A program made the position numbers and the translations under genes. The notes below the pieces were generated by a model that had not been told where the DNA came from, did not search any database, and was given only the letters and a program-made list of their open reading frames with translations. From JBBQVS01 sp963792705 (GTDB lineage: Bacteria > Chloroflexota > Ktedonobacteria > Ktedonobacterales > Ktedonobacteraceae), in assembly GCA_963792705.1 (NCBI GenBank), contig CAWBXD010000013.1, positions 186,001 to 250,000 on the forward strand: a stretch of 64,000 nucleotides of DNA. Reading direction: 5' to 3'. Positions 51,535-60,419 of this stretch are shown here, piece by piece; within the stretch, counting starts at the first letter, position 1, and the number at the start of each line of letters is the position of its first letter.

Positions 51535-52555
51535 GCAGAAATTCGGTCTGGGTCGTGGTCTGGATGCGCTCATCACTGGTGCGTCCGAGGTCATGTCAGC
51601 CCAGCAACCAACACGTATTGATACAGGTGATACCCTACATACCCCCATTGACAGCATCATACCTAACCCGCGCCAGCCGCGCCGCATCTTCCGCGAGGAT
51701 GACCCAAAGTTGCTCGAACTGAGCGCATCCATCAAGGAACATGGCCTGATACAACCCATCATTGTGACACGCCTCGATACTCTTGCCGCCGCGAGCGGTG
51801 ATGAGCCAAAGAAAGATACTGGCTCCTGGTTTCACGAAGACGAGCAAACCGCGTCAACGCGGCAGGATGTACCACTTGAACTACAAGGTGTACTCTACCA
51901 GATTATTGCTGGCGAACGCCGCTGGCGTGCCTCCCGTCTCGCTGGTTTGACTCAAGTCCCTGTGGTTATTAAAGAGGTGACGCCACAGCAGATGCTTGAA
52001 ATGGCACTCATCGAGAATATTCAACGCGCCGATTTGAACCCGATTGAAGAAGCGTTAGCGTACCAGGCACTGGTGCAAGATTTTGGTCTCACACAAGAGC
52101 AGGTGGCGCGACAGGTCGGCAAGGACCGCTCGACCATTACCAACTCGATGCGCCTCCTGCAACTCGCGCCTAAAGTGCGCGATGCCCTCATCAACCAACC
52201 AGAAAACTTTAGTGAAGGTCATGCGCGTGCCCTGATCGGTATCGCTCGTGAAGAGGACCAGATTACCGCAATGGGTAAGATTATCGCCCTCAAACTTAAT
52301 GTACGTCAGGCCGAAGAGTTAGCGGTGAGCATCAAGAGCAAAGAAGATGTCGAGGCTGTGATTGAGCGTATCACAACACCGCAGCCGCGTCCGGCCGAGG
52401 TGCAAGAGCTAGAGACGCACTTCCGCGACGCGCTCATGGTAAAGGTGGACCTCAAAAAGAACGCGAAGGGCAAAGGGACACTAGTCCTACACTTCAACGA
52501 TCAGGACGAGCTTGAGCGTTTATACAGTAGACTTGTAAAACAACGCGAAGCATAA
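51527..52555 (+). CDS. parB: Chromosome-partitioning protein ParB/Spo0J
   Basis: A 342-residue ParB: start KFGLGRGLDALITG, the CTP-binding/nuclease-like domain with GERRWRASRLAGL, LIENIQRADLNPIEEALAYQ and the helix-turn-helix VARQVGKDRSTITNSMRLL; a C-terminal dimerisation domain after residue 290. Between IIVTRLDTL and YQIIAGERRWR there is an insert of about 35 residues (ASGDEPKKDTGSWFHEDEQ region) absent from standard ParB. The GTG start lies inside parA. Confidence 0.95.
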   Translation: MAKQKFGLGRGLDALITGASEVMSAQQPTRIDTGDTLHTPIDSIIPNPRQPRRIFREDDPKLLELSASIKEHGLIQPIIVTRLDTLAAASGDEPKKDTGSWFHEDEQTASTRQDVPLELQGVLYQIIAGERRWRASRLAGLTQVPVVIKEVTPQQMLEMALIENIQRADLNPIEEALAYQALVQDFGLTQEQVARQVGKDRSTITNSMRLLQLAPKVRDALINQPENFSEGHARALIGIAREEDQITAMGKIIALKLNVRQAEELAVSIKSKEDVEAVIERITTPQPRPAEVQELETHFRDALMVKVDLKKNAKGKGTLVLHFNDQDELERLYSRLVKQREA

Positions 52556-52587
52556 TGTGCCCTGGCTCACCATCGAAGGAGTAATCT

Positions 52588-53082
52588 ATGACCACAACCG
52601 AAAAAACCGAGCGTTCTTTTGATAAGGCTCGCCGTAAACTTGTTGCCGCTCGCATCGAACTTATGGGGCAACTTGCGAAATTTAGCACCGAGGAATTGAC
52701 TCAACACCCTATCGAAGGCGAATGGTCAGCACTACAGATAGGACACCATATCTATATTACTGAGGGTTTGGCGTTAGAGCAAATGAAACGCGTACAAAGC
52801 GAAGACAATCCCTTTATCGTGGATATCAGTGCGGACGCACCGCAGCAACTACTCGAAATAGCGGAGCCACCTGCATCACTCGAAGCCATTTTCACAGGCT
52901 TGGCAGCACGGCGCGAAGAGCTATTTGAGTATCTTTCCGACCTATCCGAAGAGTCCTGGAAACGCCCATTTCACCATGCCGAATGGGGAGACAAACAATT
53001 CTATCAATTTGTCAATGTGTTGCCGATCCATGATCAACAACACGTACAACAACTGGCGAAAATAAAGGCCGAACTAGGATAA
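52588..53082 (+). CDS. DinB-like (DinB_2) metal-binding four-helix protein
   Basis: A 164-residue four-helix bundle of the DinB/YfiT superfamily. Helix 1 ends in FSTEELTQHPIEGEWSALQIGHHIYITEG, and the last helix has HDQQHVQQLAKI, giving a His-containing putative metal site (His in HHIY, HDQQH). Many relatives are thiol transferases (bacillithiol or mycothiol S-transferases) or unknown. GAAGGAG precedes the ATG. Confidence 0.82.
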   Translation: MTTTEKTERSFDKARRKLVAARIELMGQLAKFSTEELTQHPIEGEWSALQIGHHIYITEGLALEQMKRVQSEDNPFIVDISADAPQQLLEIAEPPASLEAIFTGLAARREELFEYLSDLSEESWKRPFHHAEWGDKQFYQFVNVLPIHDQQHVQQLAKIKAELG

Positions 53083-53135
53083 AAACGTCTGTTGGAGTCA
53101 TTGACACTCTACAATTGATCGTAAGGAAGAGCTAT

Positions 53136-53530
53136 ATGACTCTCAACATGAATGTACGAGAATTGGTTCATCAATCCGTTATTCCTGTCTATGGAATTGC
53201 AGAGAACTTTCTAGATTTAAAGCTGATCAGTATCGGCAAATCCTTTGTTGGAGGAAATGGAGGTGGTGTGGTCAACCTGTAAAGACCGTTGAACAAATAG
53301 CTTTCGCGGATCACTTTTTTACTCTCGAAATGCATTATTGGGAACTACTGCTTCAACCTGCATGGTTCTTATTGCAAAATGAAAACGAGCTTTTCTTTGG
53401 ACAAGCATTAGGATTTACGAAAGACGAGCTTTTCCAAATATTGCAACGATGTATCGTTGTGAATTTCCATGAGCAGACCATTCATCAATATCAACAAGAA
53501 TTAGATCAGTTTCTTTCTACTATGACATAA
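53136..53530 (+). pseudogene. Small hypothetical protein split by a frameshift
   Basis: From ATG 53136 (AAGGAAG upstream) the frame reads MTLNMNVRELVHQSVIPVYG, then ENFLDLKLISIGKSFVGGNGGGVVNL and stops at 53280-53282. A second frame (-1 relative) continues from about 53279 with VKTVEQIAFADHFFTLEMHYWELLLQPAWF to 53530. Both parts look like coding sequence and together make about 130 residues, so a one-base slip or change near 53270-53280 probably broke one gene. I do not recognise the family. The end overlaps the convergent response regulator by 11 bases. Confidence 0.45.
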
Positions 53531-53888
53531 ACTTCTCCACCATCTCTATCACCTCCTCAAACTCAAAGGGTTTACGCATCATCGCATCCACGCCGAGTGC
53601 CTTGACTTGCCCAAGTCGGTCGGCGGCAGACATAATCACTATCTTGTGCATTGACCGCAAGTGTGGTTCGGTGTTGAGACGCTCACAGAGTTCCTCGCCA
53701 GTCATGAGAGGCATCATTAAATCCAGAAAGACAAGGTAGTGTATGCCACTACTGAGCTTATCGAGTGCTTCACGTCCATTACGTGCGGTGGAGACAGCGT
53801 AGCCCTCAAGGATATCTACCATCATGTCGCGTATCATGGGATCATCGTCTACAACGAGTATGTTATCGGGTCGAGAACTCACGTTCAT
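53520..53888 (-). CDS. Single-domain response regulator
   Basis: A 122-residue CheY-like receiver: VVDDDPMIRDMMVDIL (acidic pair), phosphoacceptor Asp in LVFLDLMMPLMTG near 58, Thr/Ser in IVIMSAAD and Lys in MMRKPFEFEEV. No output domain. It overlaps the end of the histidine kinase gene by 26 bases and is thus its cognate partner. Start 53888 with GAGGA upstream is preferred over 53900. Confidence 0.9.
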   Translation of the reverse strand: MNVSSRPDNILVVDDDPMIRDMMVDILEGYAVSTARNGREALDKLSSGIHYLVFLDLMMPLMTGEELCERLNTEPHLRSMHKIVIMSAADRLGQVKALGVDAMMRKPFEFEEVIEMVEKFMS

Positions 53889-56028
53889 CCGGTTCCTCAT
53901 CTACAAGTGTTGTTGGCTCCTCTGCCTGTGGCAGGTAGAAGCTGAAGATAGACCCTTTATTAAGAATACTGCTTTCAAGCCACAATCTCCCGTTCATCGC
54001 CTCGACATAACGTCGGCAGATAAAGAGACCAAGGCCAGAGCCACGTACAGGAGTTGTGAGCGAACGTGGCGCACGCACGAATTTATCGAAAATCTTTTGC
54101 TGATCCTCTGGCAGAATCCCCTCGCCCTGATCTATGACTCGTACCAGTACAACCTTCTGTTCGTCTTGCTCATCACCTGTGGCCTGTCCTTCGGGCAGCA
54201 CATCTTGCACCTTACCATAGGTCATTGATTGAGCCACGAGATGAATGTTGCTGTCCGGTGTTGAATATTTCGCGGCGTTGTCGAGCAAATTGGTAATTAC
54301 CTGACGAATATGTAGAGGATCACCTAACATATACAGATTGGGTTGGACATCTACAATAATGCGTTGTTCGATATTGATGCTCAACATGTTTGCCGCAACC
54401 TCGACTGCTGTGTTTACCTGTACGGGACCAATCTGCAATTCTAGCTTACTATCGACCGTACCAATTTTTGATGCTTCGGTCATGTTCGTCATGAGATCGT
54501 TAAGCTGTTGCGCGGCACTAGCGATCTTGGTTGCATAGCGCGTAATCTGCTGTGCGGTAAGCGGAGAGACACGCGAGTTTTGGCGCCTGAGCAGCGTTGC
54601 GTACCCCGTAATGGCACTGAGTGGAGTGCGTAACTCATGCGAGGCCGTTGTAAGAAATTCGTCTTTCATCTTGTCAAGCCGTTGCAGGTCCGCATATGCC
54701 TGACCTAGCTCGTTAAAGAGTTGGGCATTACGAATAACGTTAATGGCTTGTGAACTAATAGCAAGCAGGGTAGCGATTTCTTTTGGCCTAAAGCGGCGTC
54801 CCTCGCTTGAGGGAGAAACCACAAGCACACCAATCAAATCGGCACCATAACAAAGTGGAACCATCAAGATATGTTGCACTTGCGTTTCTTGCAAAAACAT
54901 TGCGCCACCAACATCGCTCTGTTGGACCAGTTCCTCTATCATCTCCTTGTCAAGCGCGAAGAAGGAACCATTCGTCAACTGTTCCAGCATGGTATGTTTG
55001 AATGGGAGCGTGATCTGCTCAAGCAATTCCACATGCTCATTTGAATTTCCGAGCATCATACCGAGCACTCCACTACCATCATCGTAGTTTGTCTTGCTTG
55101 GCGGAGAATACAGTGCTTTGGCAACCAACTGCGTTTGATCTTGCGAGAGTTGAAAGAAGGCACATATCTCTACATGTAAGATACCCGCGACAGTCCTGAC
55201 CAGGTTGTTGAGCAATTCGAGCAGATTTAAGCCTGAACTGATCGACTGTAAAGCACTATTCAACCCTGCCAATTGCTCCTCGCGTTGCCTTGCCTCATTG
55301 AGCAGAGTGCGATCACGCTCGTAGAGTTTGGTGTTCTCAATGCTGACCGTAATAATCTGCACCATCGTTTCCAGCACCTGTACCTCTTCTGGCTGATAGG
55401 CATGGGGACGTGTGCTGGTAAGACATAGAGAGCCAACGCCGCGATTGGACATCTTCATAGGCAGGAGAATAAACGATTTCGCGTTGTGCTGATCACCCCA
55501 TAAACCCGTGAGCAATTCATCATAACGCTGTGCTTCCTCACCATCGTCGGAGGGCGAAAAGAGAAGCGTTTGGCCTTGCTCGAAAGCAACATTCCACCAC
55601 ACAGGTCGCTCGTTTTGCTGCGAAATGCTGGACTCATCGGCTAGCCCATCGACCCGTTCACCATTCTTGATTGCCAGCACCTCGTAAATTTTGTTGGTGT
55701 CGCGGTCATACAAGGTAAACAGAAGGGAAGAAATATTGACGATGCGAGATGCATACTCATAAAGTGTGCTCACCAGTTTTGATGGCTCGACATTGGAGGG
55801 AAAAACGGCACTAAGTTCCTGGATACGTTTCAGGTATTCGCTTGTGCGTCGCTGTGCGCGTTGCAGTTTATCATTTTGTAGATACAGGGCAATACGCTCA
55901 ACGTATTGTATCGCCTCGCCACGCTGCTTGGCCTGAAATGCTGTAACAATACTAGGAATAACCTGGTAGAGAACGATGACGCCTAGCACTTCTGCATGTC
56001 GTGTTCGGTTACGCATGTCGTCAACCAA
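53863..56028 (-). CDS. Sensor histidine kinase with two GAF domains (main part)
   Basis: A 721-codon frame starting TTG 56028. Two GAF domains (about residues 80-240 and 265-430), then HisKA with the phosphoacceptor in TTASHELRTPLSAITGY near 463, and HATPase_c with NLLDNAAKYS, IDQGEGILPEDQQKIFDKF and GSGLGLFICRR. The N-terminal 40 residues (HAEVLGVIVLYQVIPSIVTAF) are the end of a further GAF domain whose front half lies upstream in the same frame, separated only by one TAG and three codons (see 56038-56604). Partner of the receiver at 53520. Confidence 0.85.
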   Translation of the reverse strand: MVDDMRNRTRHAEVLGVIVLYQVIPSIVTAFQAKQRGEAIQYVERIALYLQNDKLQRAQRRTSEYLKRIQELSAVFPSNVEPSKLVSTLYEYASRIVNISSLLFTLYDRDTNKIYEVLAIKNGERVDGLADESSISQQNERPVWWNVAFEQGQTLLFSPSDDGEEAQRYDELLTGLWGDQHNAKSFILLPMKMSNRGVGSLCLTSTRPHAYQPEEVQVLETMVQIITVSIENTKLYERDRTLLNEARQREEQLAGLNSALQSISSGLNLLELLNNLVRTVAGILHVEICAFFQLSQDQTQLVAKALYSPPSKTNYDDGSGVLGMMLGNSNEHVELLEQITLPFKHTMLEQLTNGSFFALDKEMIEELVQQSDVGGAMFLQETQVQHILMVPLCYGADLIGVLVVSPSSEGRRFRPKEIATLLAISSQAINVIRNAQLFNELGQAYADLQRLDKMKDEFLTTASHELRTPLSAITGYATLLRRQNSRVSPLTAQQITRYATKIASAAQQLNDLMTNMTEASKIGTVDSKLELQIGPVQVNTAVEVAANMLSINIEQRIIVDVQPNLYMLGDPLHIRQVITNLLDNAAKYSTPDSNIHLVAQSMTYGKVQDVLPEGQATGDEQDEQKVVLVRVIDQGEGILPEDQQKIFDKFVRAPRSLTTPVRGSGLGLFICRRYVEAMNGRLWLESSILNKGSIFSFYLPQAEEPTTLVDEEPDEREFSTR

Positions 56029-56037
56029 TGTAAATTC

Positions 56038-56604
56038 CTAAATCGGGACAACCAGATACGAGGTCGGAGTTATATCTGTAGAGAAAGGCAAGAGACCACC
56101 ATGAAAGATATTCGCTAAATAGTCTTCGTGCCGCCATACTAATACCTCATTTTTTGCCCATGCGGTCCCTATCAGGTCCCACCCTTTGGGATAGGAGGTA
56201 CCAACGGAGAAGAGTTCGCTCTGTTCAGGCGGTATCTCGTCTAGCTCTTCTGGTGGTGTCAGCGGTGGAAGCGGTTGTGTTGATGATGGCGACTGCTGTG
56301 GACCTAGAGATACACTATTTGGTCCTAGATAGGGTGACATCTGGACAGGAGTGTCTTGTTCAAGGTGAACGGTACGGCGTGTACGCAACGCACTCATGCT
56401 GCGCGCTGGAACCATGTTTGCTGATGAGCGTGCGCGGACATGCAATCGAACTCGCATTTGTTGACTTGTTTCATCAAACAACGCGATACACGCTCCTTGG
56501 GCAACAAAGTGCGTCATCATGTGTTTGAGCAAATGTTTGAGCAATGCTGGCGGATACACTTCATCTATATATAACTGAGGACCATCCCAGGTAGAGGCAG
56601 ACAT
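56038..56604 (-). pseudogene. N-terminal GAF segment of the same kinase, ending at an in-frame TAG
   Basis: A 188-residue frame in phase with the kinase. ACIALFDETSQQMRVRLHVR and the final SYLVVPI are the first and middle strands of a GAF domain; the natural continuation (EVLGVIVLYQ) is at the start of the kinase frame. A Pro/Gln-rich insert (residues 85-130) interrupts the domain. A TAG at 56040-56038 is the only interruption, so this is either a nonsense mutation, a read-through position, or a kinase made as two polypeptides (TTG 56028 has GGA eight bases upstream). Confidence 0.65.
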
Positions 56605-56756
56605 GGACCGCTCCTTACGTTTCTCGTTGAAAGCACCAGGAAGCGCGATGAGATCGCTGGTTGCGAATTTCTATATACTACAACAATGGCAAAACTTGTA
56701 CATTTCGTAGCATATCATACATCTCTTCTATATTCAACTCTCAATAGATGCGTTTT

Positions 56757-56868
56757 GTAGGGACCGATTGATCGCGTCCTTGTTGGCGGTAGATTGCCAC
56801 GAGGACGCGATCAATCGGTCCCTACAGATATCTGTGCCAATTTGTTCAACAGGATCATCGGTCCCTAC
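56757..56868. repeat. GTAGGGACCGAT-type hairpin repeat plus lone right end
   Basis: Complete hairpin 56757-56825, then 26 bases, then GATCATCGGTCCCTAC (56853-56868). The TAG in the lone right end (56867-56865) is the stop codon of the methyltransferase gene. Confidence 0.9.
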
Positions 56869-57710
56869 CCGTTCTTACAGCCTATGGCTGAAATAAGATA
56901 ACCATAGCCACAGGCGTCGGGGCGCATCATATCCTCGTGTGCCTGAGCAAGTAGGGCGTCATAGTCGGTTGGCGGAATAGAATTGAGGCGACACACGAAG
57001 GTTTTGACACTACGAATCGCAAGTAGGACTTCGTCGATAAATGCTTTGGCACTCAGTGAGTTGGCGGGACTAAAATCGACGGCATGCACCGTATAAGATA
57101 CATCAAGCAAGTAGGCGTTCAGCAAGATATCATAGAGTTGCGCGGCTGTTCCAACATTCGATGCATCTGGATTTTTCCGTGCTGTATGTATCGTATGAAT
57201 GAAAAGATTGAGGATACGGTCAAAGGCGGCGCTAGAGGTGGCTCCTGGCTCAAACTCGATGAGATTGAGCCAGCCACCTGGACGCAGGACACGTGTCAAC
57301 TCATTCATGATACCATCGAAACGCGAGTCATAAAGAAATTGCGCTGTACGCATATGCACAAGGTCAAAGGTATTATTCTCGAACTCTAGTGATGCCGTGG
57401 CATCCATACGGCGGAAGGTGACGTTGCTGATGCCATTAAAGCGTACAAAGCGTGTGGAATCGTCGAGGGCACGTTCATCCATATCAATACCTGTAACATG
57501 GAGCCTGGGATACTGACGTGCAACGTCTAGTACCCAACTCCCTTCGCTACATCCAACATCTAGCGCGGTCGAGACTTCTTGCATCCTGACCATGTTGTTG
57601 ATAAGGCAGCCAAGAGCTGTAGTAAAGTGTTGATGCGATGCTGAACGGACACAGTTTGCATCCTTATCAGCAGCACTACTGCTAGAAGCACTAATAGATG
57701 CGTTCGTCAT
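56865..57710 (-). CDS. Class I SAM methyltransferase, tandem array member 4
   Basis: About 281 residues with a Ser/Ala-rich N-terminus. SAM motif I LDVGCSEGSWVLDVARQYP, acidic loop end VTGIDMDERAL, motif FDLVHMRTAQFLYDS and post-motif RVLRPGGWLNLIEFEPGATSS. The ATG at 57710 has GGAGGAA upstream and overlaps the previous stop (ATGA). One of four leftward paralogues between two sensor kinase systems; the shared features are Y-P after motif I, the LRPGGW element and a C-terminal T-G/Y-G-LISA ending. Methyl acceptor unknown. Confidence 0.85.
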   Translation of the reverse strand: MTNASISASSSSAADKDANCVRSASHQHFTTALGCLINNMVRMQEVSTALDVGCSEGSWVLDVARQYPRLHVTGIDMDERALDDSTRFVRFNGISNVTFRRMDATASLEFENNTFDLVHMRTAQFLYDSRFDGIMNELTRVLRPGGWLNLIEFEPGATSSAAFDRILNLFIHTIHTARKNPDASNVGTAAQLYDILLNAYLLDVSYTVHAVDFSPANSLSAKAFIDEVLLAIRSVKTFVCRLNSIPPTDYDALLAQAHEDMMRPDACGYGYLISAIGCKNG

Positions 57711-58534
57711 GCGTCTTCCTCCGGTTTCATACCAACAATCGAAATAAGCATTCCTGTCGCGCAATACTTTAAACGCTGTACATCTTCGCGTATTGTGGCG
57801 AGCAAGCGGTCAATATCACGCTGTTCTACGACTCCTGCTTTCACAAGATAGGTAGCGACACGGCTATCTTCGGCGAGCACCGATAAGATATACTCTCGCC
57901 CGACACTTCCCGTTTGATTGCCAATATCTAATGCATGTAACATGTACTGAGTTTCAGTGTAGCCAGCCTCCGCGAGCAGACGCGGAAAAACTATAGCGGA
58001 TGTGAGTGCTCGAATCTCAGGTGAAAAGACTCTGCCATCTTTACTGTGCGCGGTATAAATATATTGTATAAATGTGTTTATGGCGGAACTTGATGTGGGG
58101 CCAATCTCGAAATCGAGGAAGTGTATCCAACCTCCTGGACGTAGAACACGTGCGAGTTCACGTAATACTGTCGGCCACTGCTCAGGGATGATTGCCGCGC
58201 TTGAGCGTTGCACATGCACAAAATCAAAGCTATTGTCTGGATACGGCAGTTTTTCATAGCTTGCTAACACACGAAATGCTGTACTATCAACGCCTATCAG
58301 TTGTGCGTCTTCGCGTGCGCCCTGTATTAAGTCAGGCTTCTGATCTACTCCAATGCCATCAATATGTGGATACACTTGCATGACTTCGAGCAACCAGGCA
58401 CCTGGCCCACAGGAGAGGTCAAGGACATGTTTGATAGCCTTGGGGGATATCGTGTGAGGAAACAATGTTCCTAATTCACGATAAAAGAGACGGTGCTGGA
58501 AACGTAGGCTCGCGGCCTCAGCGGTTAGCATCAT
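57707..58534 (-). CDS. Class I SAM methyltransferase, tandem array member 3
   Basis: About 275 residues. Motif I LDLSCGPGAWLLEVMQVYP, GIGVDQKPDLIQGA, FDFVHVQRSSAAIIPEQWP and RVLRPGGWIHFLDFEIGPTSS. ATG 58534 overlaps the preceding gene's TGA. GGGGGAGAAG lies upstream. Homologous along its length to the other three array members. The C-terminal end reads CATGMLISIVG, the shared closing strand. Confidence 0.85.
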   Translation of the reverse strand: MMLTAEAASLRFQHRLFYRELGTLFPHTISPKAIKHVLDLSCGPGAWLLEVMQVYPHIDGIGVDQKPDLIQGAREDAQLIGVDSTAFRVLASYEKLPYPDNSFDFVHVQRSSAAIIPEQWPTVLRELARVLRPGGWIHFLDFEIGPTSSSAINTFIQYIYTAHSKDGRVFSPEIRALTSAIVFPRLLAEAGYTETQYMLHALDIGNQTGSVGREYILSVLAEDSRVATYLVKAGVVEQRDIDRLLATIREDVQRLKYCATGMLISIVGMKPEEDA

Positions 58535-59409
58535 TCCACTTCTCCCCCGTAACGTCCATACGCCGATATCAGAACAGCCCACCCACACAAGTCTGGTGAT
58601 TGCAACTCGACACGAGCTTGCTCCACCAGGATATCAAACTCGTCACTTTCCAGGATGCCCTGCTGCACAACCAGAGGTTTGACGGTAAATGCATGATGGA
58701 CAATCTCGGAAAGAAAATTGTGTGCTGCGCTACCACCCATCGTACCAAGGTCTAGTGTGAACACATCATAACCTACTTCGTAAAGTCCTGCATCCAGCAT
58801 CATGGCATAGAGACGTTGCGCTACACCAAGTGAGCGGCCTGTTGCATCAAGTGAGCGTCCAAGTTTTGCGCGTGCTTGCAGCGTTGAGCGATGAATGGTC
58901 AGGCATGCGGGACTTGAAACTTCACACAACTCCAACTCTACGAGGTTTAACCAGCCGTTTGGACGTAAGACGCGAACGCACTCACCAATCATAAAGGGCC
59001 ACGCGGCAGGTGTGATATAACGGGCGAAGCGGCGCATATGAATGAAATCCACGAATGCATCTGGAATAGGTAAACCGTGTAAAAAGTCCATATGCCGCAG
59101 TTCCACTTGACGCAAACTGCTTGTATTGCGACGTACTTTGGCCTGGTGCAGTGCCTCTTCACTACTATCAATGCCATAGATACGTAGCTTTGGATAGCGT
59201 CTGGCGAGGTCAAAAATCCACTCTCCTGTCCCACAGCCAAGGTCTAAGATACTTTCCATAGTGTTGATAGGAATATGTTCTGGAAGTAAGCGTCCGCCTT
59301 GCACTTGTAGCAGATAGGAATGTAAGAGGGCGTCGAGGTTTACTTCATTGCTCCTAACCGCTGCACTTATAAATGATGGTGATAGGGAAGCATGGGATGG
59401 CTGGCTCAT
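58531..59409 (-). CDS. Class I SAM methyltransferase, tandem array member 2
   Basis: A 292-residue protein with the best-preserved SAM motif of the array: LDLGCGTGEWIFDLARRYP, IYGIDSSEEALHQAKV, VDFIHMRRFARYITPAAWP and RVLRPNGWLNLVELELCEVSS, ending CGWAVLISAYGRYG. AAAAGGA precedes the ATG. Coupled to array member 3 by a four-base overlap. The gap to member 1 is 90 bases. Confidence 0.87.
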   Translation of the reverse strand: MSQPSHASLSPSFISAAVRSNEVNLDALLHSYLLQVQGGRLLPEHIPINTMESILDLGCGTGEWIFDLARRYPKLRIYGIDSSEEALHQAKVRRNTSSLRQVELRHMDFLHGLPIPDAFVDFIHMRRFARYITPAAWPFMIGECVRVLRPNGWLNLVELELCEVSSPACLTIHRSTLQARAKLGRSLDATGRSLGVAQRLYAMMLDAGLYEVGYDVFTLDLGTMGGSAAHNFLSEIVHHAFTVKPLVVQQGILESDEFDILVEQARVELQSPDLCGWAVLISAYGRYGGEVE

Positions 59410-59499
59410 TGAAATCCTTTTCTCTGTTCTTCTGAGAATGGTAACACCTGAATACGAACGATGTGACGAATATCCTTAACCTATATCTTTCACCAACGT

Positions 59500-60336
59500 T
59501 TACAGGGACGGTGCATACGCGGTCGCGGCAATCAGGGCACCAGTGGTGCAGTAGTTGGCTTCACCAATATCGTGCTGCTTTTGCTTCAATAATATATCAA
59601 ACTCGTCGGCACGTATCATATCGTGCTCGATAAACAACGGTTTTTGCTTTTGTGCGATACCAGCAAGCAACTGGCAGCAGGCACGTCCACCAGCGTTATT
59701 TGTGCCGCCAAAGTTCACCGGATGAATGGTGTACGAGGAATTCACAAATCCTGCCTCCTTGAGTAGATGGAAGAGATGCACACCTGGTGTGCTTGTCCCC
59801 GGTCGCTCTGAGAAGCCATAGCCAAGTTTGAGCAACAATGTATCAAACATTGTGAGTAAACGCTGATATGCTTCACTGGACGTTGGACCAATTGAGAGAC
59901 TCATAATGGTAATCGCTGCCCCAGGCTTCATGACGCGTTTACATTCACTTAAAAAGAACGGCCATTCGTTGGGACGAAAGACAGGTGCTAGTTGCAATGA
60001 ATGAACAAAATCAAAGGTTGCGTCCGCAAGCGGTAGCCGCTTGAGCGGATTGGACTCGTAGAAACGCGCACGATTGACCGCGCCGATCTCTGCATTCCGA
60101 CGCGCAATCTCAATGAACGCCGCGTCACCGTCTAATCCCATCACATTTATGCCTGGATAGGAAAGTGCAAGGTCGATAGCCCACGCTCCGATGCGACAAT
60201 TGATGTCAAGCACAGACTTAAGCTTATGAGGGTGAATGGTAGAAGGCAAGAGACCCCGTTGTGCCTGTGTCAGATGGTGATGCATGACTTGTTCGAGGAC
60301 AGCTATAAGCGCACGCTCTTGAACACTTTCTATCAT
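59500..60336 (-). CDS. Methyltransferase-like protein with degenerate SAM motif, array member 1
   Basis: About 278 residues. The fold is that of the paralogues, but motif I is LDINCRIGAWAIDLALSYP, with Cys-Arg-Ile-Gly replacing the GxGxG-type turn, and the later element is RVMKPGAAITIMSL instead of RVLRPGGW. It may have lost SAM binding and act as a regulatory or structural partner. ATG 60336 with GGGGGA upstream is preferred over the TTG at 60423, which overlaps the regulator gene. Promoter-proximal gene of the array. Confidence 0.82.
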   Translation of the reverse strand: MIESVQERALIAVLEQVMHHHLTQAQRGLLPSTIHPHKLKSVLDINCRIGAWAIDLALSYPGINVMGLDGDAAFIEIARRNAEIGAVNRARFYESNPLKRLPLADATFDFVHSLQLAPVFRPNEWPFFLSECKRVMKPGAAITIMSLSIGPTSSEAYQRLLTMFDTLLLKLGYGFSERPGTSTPGVHLFHLLKEAGFVNSSYTIHPVNFGGTNNAGGRACCQLLAGIAQKQKPLFIEHDMIRADEFDILLKQKQHDIGEANYCTTGALIAATAYAPSL

Positions 60337-60419
60337 CAAATCCCCCGTTGTATCAACAGATATATTATACATGTACAATAAATATCTTTTGGCAAGGATA
60401 CGTAAAATGATGTCATATG

